The position numbers and the translations under genes were made by a program. Shown here in pieces: positions 6,509 to 9,907 of a DNA stretch of 9,907 nucleotides. Source of the stretch: Christensenella sp. UBA941 (GTDB lineage Bacteria > Bacillota > Clostridia > Christensenellales > UBA941); NCBI GenBank assembly GCA_002293365.1, contig DBDD01000092.1, forward strand, positions 1 through 9,907, written 5' to 3'. The notes below the pieces were generated by a model that made no database searches, was not told where the DNA came from, and saw only the letters and a list, made by a program, of their open reading frames with translations. Position 1 is the stretch's first letter, and each line of letters opens with the position of its first letter.

Positions 6509-6817
6509 ATGCGTTTGACTATAAAGAATATTGGGAAAATCGATGAGGCGGATATCGAGCTCAATGGGATTACTGTTATTGCCGGGGAGAATAATACCGG
6601 GAAGAGCACTGTTGGGAAGGCATTCTTTTGCATTCTGAACAGTTTTTATAAAATCAAGGAGCAGGTAGCTTCGGAGAGACTTTCTTATATAAGCAATCAA
6701 ATAGACACAGGCAGAATGGACGAAAAGGATAGCTTTAAGAGGCTTTATTTGCACGAGATATACACCGTCACCAAAGACGAATTCGAAGAGCGTTTCCTGA
6801 AAGACTGGGCCTCATAA
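6509..6817 (+). pseudogene. Truncated AAA/SMC-like ATPase, 5' fragment
   Basis: A 102-codon fragment. MRLTIKNIGKIDEADIELNG is the usual N-terminal strand pair of RecF/SMC-like AAA ATPases. Walker A follows as GENNTGKST at residues 26-34, then KAFFCILNSF and the start of a helical insertion. The frame then ends at a TAA. Proteins of this kind normally run to several hundred residues with a signature motif and Walker B; these are absent, and the convergent kinase gene begins two bases further on. The fragment is visibly richer in A and T than its neighbours, which fits an acquired gene. Such ATPases occur in phage-defence and abortive-infection modules, but nothing left here shows the original role. 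An in-frame GTG at 6476 would add 11 residues; 6509 is preferred because AGGA lies just upstream and the family start fits. A functional short protein cannot be excluded. Confidence 0.7.
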
Positions 6818-6819
6818 AC

Positions 6820-8550
6820 TCATCTAATCCACCTTCTCAAAACGCTGTCCAGCCTATTCACGTCGATCGGCTTCGGCAAAAAATCCGCGAAGCCGTTGTC
6901 ATAATACAGCTTATCGCTGCCCGCGAGCGCGTTGGCCGTCAGGGCGACGACGGGGATGGATTTAGCGTACGGAGTGCCTATGGCCCTTATTGCGCGCGCG
7001 GCTTCTATGCCGTCCATGTCCGGCATCATGTGATCCATGAAAATTAAGTCGTAGCGAGGCTCGCCCGCCATGATTTTTTGTACCGCTTCCGCGCCCGAGT
7101 CGATACAGTCGACGCCCATCTGGTACGGCTCCAGGCACGCGGCCGCGACTTCGAGATTGATCGGCATATCGTCCACCACCAGAACCCTGGCGTGCGGTAA
7201 AGGCGCGTACTCCATGCCAAGCGTTTCGTATTCCGGGCGATAGCTAAAAGCGTTCAGGGCGGCGGCTTTCGCAGGCCCTATCGGCCATGGATCGACTACA
7301 CTCTGTACAATATTGGCAGTAAAGACACTGCCTTTGCCGAATTCGCTTTCGACAGCAATACTTCCGCCCATGAGCTCCGCTATACCCTTGCAGATAATTA
7401 AGCCCAACCCCGTTCCGGCGATACCGAGCGTCGATTGCTGGTTGACTTGCGCGTATTCGGAGAAGAGCTTCTTTACGTCGCTTTCGCGCATGCCGATACC
7501 CGTATCGGCGACGGCGAAGCTTAGGCGCACGCCGCCCTCCGCCAGCGAATGCGAAACGCGCAGCTCGACGCTGCCTTCGGGCGTAAACTTAACGGCGTTG
7601 CTTAAAATGTTGTTCAAAAGCTGCTTTATCCGAAGCGTATCCCCTTTCATGCGCCGCGGGGTATTCTCGTCGACGCATAAAACGAACCGCAGCGGCTTTG
7701 AGCCGATGTGCACCATATTTAAGGCTACGACTTCGTAAATCATATCCGCGAGATCGTAAGGCTCCGGCATCAAATCGAACCGGCCCGATTCGATCTTGGA
7801 TAAATCGAGCACGTCGCTGATGATACCCATCAGCAAATCGCTGGACGTCTTGATTTTGCGCAGGTTTTCCAAGGTGGCATCCGGGAGATCATGGCGAAGC
7901 TCGGCTTCCGTCAGGCCGATAACGGCGTTGAGCGGGGTGCGTATTTCATGGCTCATATTCGCGAGAAAGTCGCTCTTGGCCTGAGAGGCGAGGTTTGCCT
8001 CGTTTTTAGCTTGCGTCATGGTTTCAAGCGCCTTTACGTAGGATTTACAGAAAAAATATGCCATGGCGCTCATGAACGCGGCGCAGAAGAAGTATAGGAT
8101 ATTATAGGCGCGCGTAAACGCCGATCCCAAAAGGTTGATTTGGAAGCCGAACAGCATGGCGACGAGAACGGATATGGAGACTATATTATAAATCGCGAGG
8201 CTCCTGGGTTTTAAGTATGTGAGGGATATCATGGCTATGCAGGTGTGATAAGTGAAGACAAGAAAATCGCCGTTAAAATACAGCGAGGCGAGGATTTGTA
8301 TGCCCATTATTATCAGTGGGGAAAGAAACGCCGTTGTATCTTTGGGCAGCTTGCTTCTTTCGAAAGCAACGTAAACGGCCACAAAAAGGAGCGAAAAGCC
8401 CAGCCTCGCAAGCATGTTGTAGAAGCCGGCAGCCAAAAGCTTATAGACCGTCGCGACGACGGAATACGCTATGAGCATAAGAAACGTATAAGGGGCGGAT
8501 TCGGTTTTGTTGGAATTCGCGAAGACGATTCTGCGTATTGCGGCGTTCAT
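6820..8550 (-). CDS. Membrane-bound hybrid sensor histidine kinase/response regulator
   Basis: A 576-residue hybrid kinase. The N-terminus holds about six hydrophobic segments (roughly 21-41, 45-63, 74-92, 97-113, 119-140, 148-168) with no large outside loop, so it probably senses a membrane-embedded or membrane-permeant signal. A short helical linker leads directly to HisKA with the phospho-acceptor H201 in SHEIRTPLNAVIG. HATPase_c shows the N box (NNILSNAVKF, 313-322), DTGIGM (349-354) and GTGLGL (379-384). After a linker, a receiver domain shows acidic D460-D461, phospho-acceptor D506 in FMDHMMPDMDG, T538 and K560. There is no PAS, GAF or HPt domain and no output domain, so the phosphate must pass to partners encoded elsewhere. 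AAGGA lies eight bases before the ATG, and a strong promoter is at 8630-8658. The gene ends two bases from the convergent ATPase fragment. Confidence 0.95.
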   Translation of the reverse strand: MNAAIRRIVFANSNKTESAPYTFLMLIAYSVVATVYKLLAAGFYNMLARLGFSLLFVAVYVAFERSKLPKDTTAFLSPLIIMGIQILASLYFNGDFLVFTYHTCIAMISLTYLKPRSLAIYNIVSISVLVAMLFGFQINLLGSAFTRAYNILYFFCAAFMSAMAYFFCKSYVKALETMTQAKNEANLASQAKSDFLANMSHEIRTPLNAVIGLTEAELRHDLPDATLENLRKIKTSSDLLMGIISDVLDLSKIESGRFDLMPEPYDLADMIYEVVALNMVHIGSKPLRFVLCVDENTPRRMKGDTLRIKQLLNNILSNAVKFTPEGSVELRVSHSLAEGGVRLSFAVADTGIGMRESDVKKLFSEYAQVNQQSTLGIAGTGLGLIICKGIAELMGGSIAVESEFGKGSVFTANIVQSVVDPWPIGPAKAAALNAFSYRPEYETLGMEYAPLPHARVLVVDDMPINLEVAAACLEPYQMGVDCIDSGAEAVQKIMAGEPRYDLIFMDHMMPDMDGIEAARAIRAIGTPYAKSIPVVALTANALAGSDKLYYDNGFADFLPKPIDVNRLDSVLRRWIR

Positions 8551-8629
8551 GACGTCATTCCTTTTATTGCGCTGCCTTTTGTCGTATATTATTTTCAGGC
8601 GCTCGCGTCATTGTTGTGTTGTCGCTTCC

Positions 8630-8658
8630 AGTATAACATTATAATAGTCAAGTGACAA
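8630..8658 (-). promoter_or_regulatory. Promoter of the hybrid kinase gene
   Basis: On the minus strand TTGTCA (8658-8653), a 17-base spacer, then TATACT (8635-8630) preceded by TGT, an extended -10. Transcription would start near 8623, leaving a leader of about 72 bases. The AT-rich stretch 8659-8774 between this and the T-box promoter holds no gene or clear repeat that I can see. Confidence 0.7.
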
Positions 8659-8774
8659 TTGAAACGTGAGAACCGTTGCGCACGCGATAAAGTTATTATA
8701 AAAAATTGTTGCTAACGCGAAAAAGGGCGAAATTAAATATACAGATATATATTTTTGTCGCGAGAAAAAAACAC

Positions 8775-8803
8775 TTGACAAATCCATACACATGCACTAT
8801 CAT
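8775..8803 (+). promoter_or_regulatory. Strong sigma-A promoter of the T-box operon
   Basis: A perfect TTGACA at 8775-8780, an exact 17-base spacer, and TATCAT at 8798-8803 (five of six matches). Transcription would begin near 8810, just upstream of the T-box Stem I sequence. Confidence 0.8.
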
Positions 8804-8809
8804 CTACAC

Positions 8810-9187
8810 TAATTTAATACAGCCATTTGAAATGCGATGAAGGAGACAGCGTCGCACGCGGCATTTTCAGAGAGCCGGTGTTTGGTGCAAACCGGCAATG
8901 CGGTGCAGTGGGCCTAGTATATAGGCGGCCTTGGATTCGAGAATCGAGTCTTAGGGTCAAGAGCGCAATCACTCCCGAGCAGGTCCCCGAAAGGAATGCT
9001 TGTTTAGGCAAGCGGCGTTTGTCAAAGTTGTGGTATAGCGGCTTGGCGGGCGGCGAGTAAGGGTTCCCGGTACGCGCCGTTATACGCGAGGGGTTTGATG
9101 GAACTCCGCAGAGTGGGCCTTTGGGCCAAAATGGGTGGTACCGCGTGGCATACGCCGCGTCCTGTTGATTAGGACGCGGCTTTTATA
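8810..9187 (+). ncRNA. T-box riboswitch leader
   Basis: The leader has the hallmarks of a tRNA-sensing T-box. Stem I begins with the GATGAAG-type K-turn strand (8836-8842), carries the AGAGAG bulge (8869-8874), and has the distal arm GCCGG/CCGGC (8874-8878/8892-8896) with the GGTG loop. Supporting pairs are GCATT/AATGC (8861-8865/8897-8901) and GCAC/GTGC (8854-8857/8903-8906). A Stem III-like GGCC/GGCC hairpin (9116-9127) leads into the T-box proper, ATGGGTGGTACCGCG at 9131-9145. There the bulge TGGT at 9136-9139 would pair with the uncharged ACCA end of a tRNA having discriminator A. A terminator follows at 9154-9187. The specifier codon could not be assigned: the expected strand holds a hairpin, GCCTA-GTATA-TAGGC (8912-8926). 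The leader controls an XRE-cupin gene and probably the gene starting at 9898. Confidence 0.93.
9154..9187 (+). terminator. Intrinsic terminator of the T-box leader
   Basis: A perfect ten-pair stem, GCCGCGTCCT (9154-9163) with AGGACGCGGC (9171-9180), loop GTTGATT, followed by TTTTATATTT. It would form when charged tRNA is present. A short stem within the competing antiterminator region, GCGT/ACGC (9143-9146/9152-9155), overlaps its left arm, as expected for a mutually exclusive switch. Confidence 0.92.
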
Positions 9188-9227
9188 TTTCGAAAAATTA
9201 TGACGCATATGAAGGAGGAAAAGTAAC

Positions 9228-9782
9228 ATGACGGAACAGATACGCGAGATTGCGGAACGCATTCGGGCCTTACGCGAGATTTGTGGCTTGAGCGCGGATG
9301 AGTGCGCAAAGCTTGTCGGCGTTTCAGAGGAGGAGTACCTGGAGCAGGAGCAGGCCAAGCACGATTTTTCGTTTAGCTTTCTCTATAACTGCGCGAAGGT
9401 CTTTGGCGTGGACGTTATCGATCTGATGAGCGGCGATTCGCCGAAGCTGACGCACTGTACGCTCGTGCGCGGCGGCAACGGCTACGCCATCGAGCGCCAG
9501 AAGGCGTACAAATACATCCACTTGGCGTTCACGTTCCGCAAAAAGCTCGGCGAGCCGTTCCTGGTTAGCGTTGAGCCGTCGGACGCCATGCCCGACCTAC
9601 ACGCGCATCAGGGCCAGGAATTCCAGTACTTGCTCAAGGGCAGCATCCGCTTCGGCCTGGGCGAGCACGAGTACGTATTGCATCCGGGAGATTCGCTCTA
9701 CTTCGATTCCAGCGTGCCGCACGCGTGCGTTGCGCTGAACGGCGAATCGGCGCAGTTTATCTCGGTGGTTATGGGGGAGTAA
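9228..9782 (+). CDS. XRE family transcriptional regulator with C-terminal cupin domain
   Basis: A 184-residue two-domain regulator. Residues 5-68 form an XRE helix-turn-helix (IRALREICGLSADECAKLVGVSEEEYLEQEQ, then FSFLYNCAKVFGVDVIDLM). Residues 115-182 form a small cupin. Cupin motif 1 is H125-x-H127-x3-E131-x6-G138, and motif 2 is PGD...VPH with G154, P164 and H165, so the metal-binding His/His/Glu/His set is complete. The domain therefore likely binds a metal and a small-molecule effector. An optimal AAGGAGG (9212-9218) lies nine bases before the ATG. Expression should depend on read-through of the T-box terminator 41 bases upstream, making the amount of this regulator sensitive to an uncharged tRNA. 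In Clostridia such XRE-cupin genes often precede an AMP-forming CoA ligase, with amino-acid or keto-acid metabolism nearby; that is recalled family context, not shown here. Confidence 0.93.
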   Translation: MTEQIREIAERIRALREICGLSADECAKLVGVSEEEYLEQEQAKHDFSFSFLYNCAKVFGVDVIDLMSGDSPKLTHCTLVRGGNGYAIERQKAYKYIHLAFTFRKKLGEPFLVSVEPSDAMPDLHAHQGQEFQYLLKGSIRFGLGEHEYVLHPGDSLYFDSSVPHACVALNGESAQFISVVMGE

Positions 9783-9794
9783 TTTATCAAAGCT

Positions 9795-9872
9795 GTAGGG
9801 GCGAACTGTGTTCGCCCGTGACCCAAGAATCAACATTCATGATAATCGCGGGCGAACACAGTTCGCCCCTAC
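9795..9872. repeat. Doubly palindromic repeat, copy 2
   Basis: Two 27-base arms, 9795-9821 (GTAGGGGCGAAC...CGCCCGTGA) and 9846-9872 (TCGCGGGCGAAC...CGCCCCTAC), are inverted copies with one mismatch, separated by 24 bases. Each arm is itself a hairpin, GGGCGAAC-3 bases-GTTCGCCC. The ends GTAGGG and CCGTGA and the overall size (78 bases) match copy 1 at 5751-5828, while the inner core differs completely. It lies inside the T-box-controlled unit, between the XRE-cupin stop and the ribosome binding site of the next gene, so it should be present in the mRNA. Confidence 0.88.
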
Positions 9873-9897
9873 AACAAACAATATAAGGAGAATCATA

Positions 9898-9907
9898 ATG
9901 GCACTTT
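9898..9907 (+). CDS. Start of a further gene, cut by the window edge
   Basis: An ATG at 9898 preceded by AAGGAG at 9885-9890 with a seven-base spacer, an ideal ribosome binding site. Only the first three codons (M-A-L) are present, so the product cannot be named. It follows the XRE-cupin gene with no visible terminator other than the palindromic repeat, so it probably belongs to the T-box unit. Confidence 0.6.

Noticed and set aside
8549..8558. Perfect palindrome ATGACGTCAT over the kinase start codon
   Set aside because: Ten bases is short enough to occur by chance; no second copy or known bacterial regulator fits.
8245..8655. Plus-strand frame of 136 codons
   Set aside because: It runs antisense to the membrane domain of the kinase and crosses the kinase promoter; composition is basic and without recognisable features.
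8907..8911. TGG (Trp) as T-box specifier codon
   Set aside because: The antiterminator bulge is TGGT, which calls for a tRNA with discriminator A, while bacterial tRNA-Trp normally has G; the codon also lacks the usual GAA context.
1..9907. CRISPR array or intact insertion sequence
   Set aside because: No regularly spaced direct repeats and no transposase, integrase or recombinase reading frame are present.

Overview
The window looks like chromosomal DNA of a Gram-positive anaerobe of the class Clostridia (Eubacteriales or Christensenellales type). The basis is the strong AGGAGG-type ribosome binding sites, sigma-A style promoters (several with an extended -10), a CCA-encoding Bacillota-type elongator tRNA-Met, a T-box leader, a QueT transporter, and PadR/HAAS, DUF2284 and DHH proteins of the type common in gut Clostridia. 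No species can be named from the sequence alone.

Left part (1-3250): a PadR-like repressor overlaps a HAAS-domain multi-pass membrane protein, a typical repressor/membrane-target pair. Convergent to it is a minus-strand operon of a DHH/DHHA1 phosphoesterase followed by a cysteine-rich DUF2284 protein, with its own promoter at 3218-3246. The 271-base gap between the convergent units holds a perfect 22-base palindrome and a 164-base imperfect inverted-repeat element. The right end of that element runs into the DUF2284 stop codon.

Middle (3300-6400): a single elongator tRNA-Met gene with its own promoter and terminator, then a small zinc-ribbon protein of unknown role. Next comes a minus-strand pair of a HAD-IIA phosphatase and a UlaG-like metallo-beta-lactamase-fold hydrolase, three bases apart. 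A doubly palindromic repeat follows, then the queuosine-precursor transporter gene queT. The only promoter-like sequence seen for queT would start transcription at its ATG.

Right part (6400-9907): a 5' fragment of an AAA/SMC-like ATPase gene keeps a promoter, start and Walker A but stops after 102 codons, two bases short of a convergent hybrid sensor histidine kinase. The kinase has about six membrane segments, HisKA, HATPase and a C-terminal receiver. Its promoter faces away from a strong promoter that drives a T-box riboswitch leader of about 380 nt. The T-box precedes an XRE-cupin regulator gene, not an aminoacyl-tRNA synthetase, and then a second gene that begins at 9898 and leaves the window. 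A second copy of the doubly palindromic repeat lies between those two genes.

The points most worth following are the tRNA-sensing leader over a transcription factor, including an unusual hairpin where the specifier strand should be; the nested-palindrome repeat family, whose cores change but stay self-complementary; the 164-base inverted-repeat element; and the putative leaderless queT.
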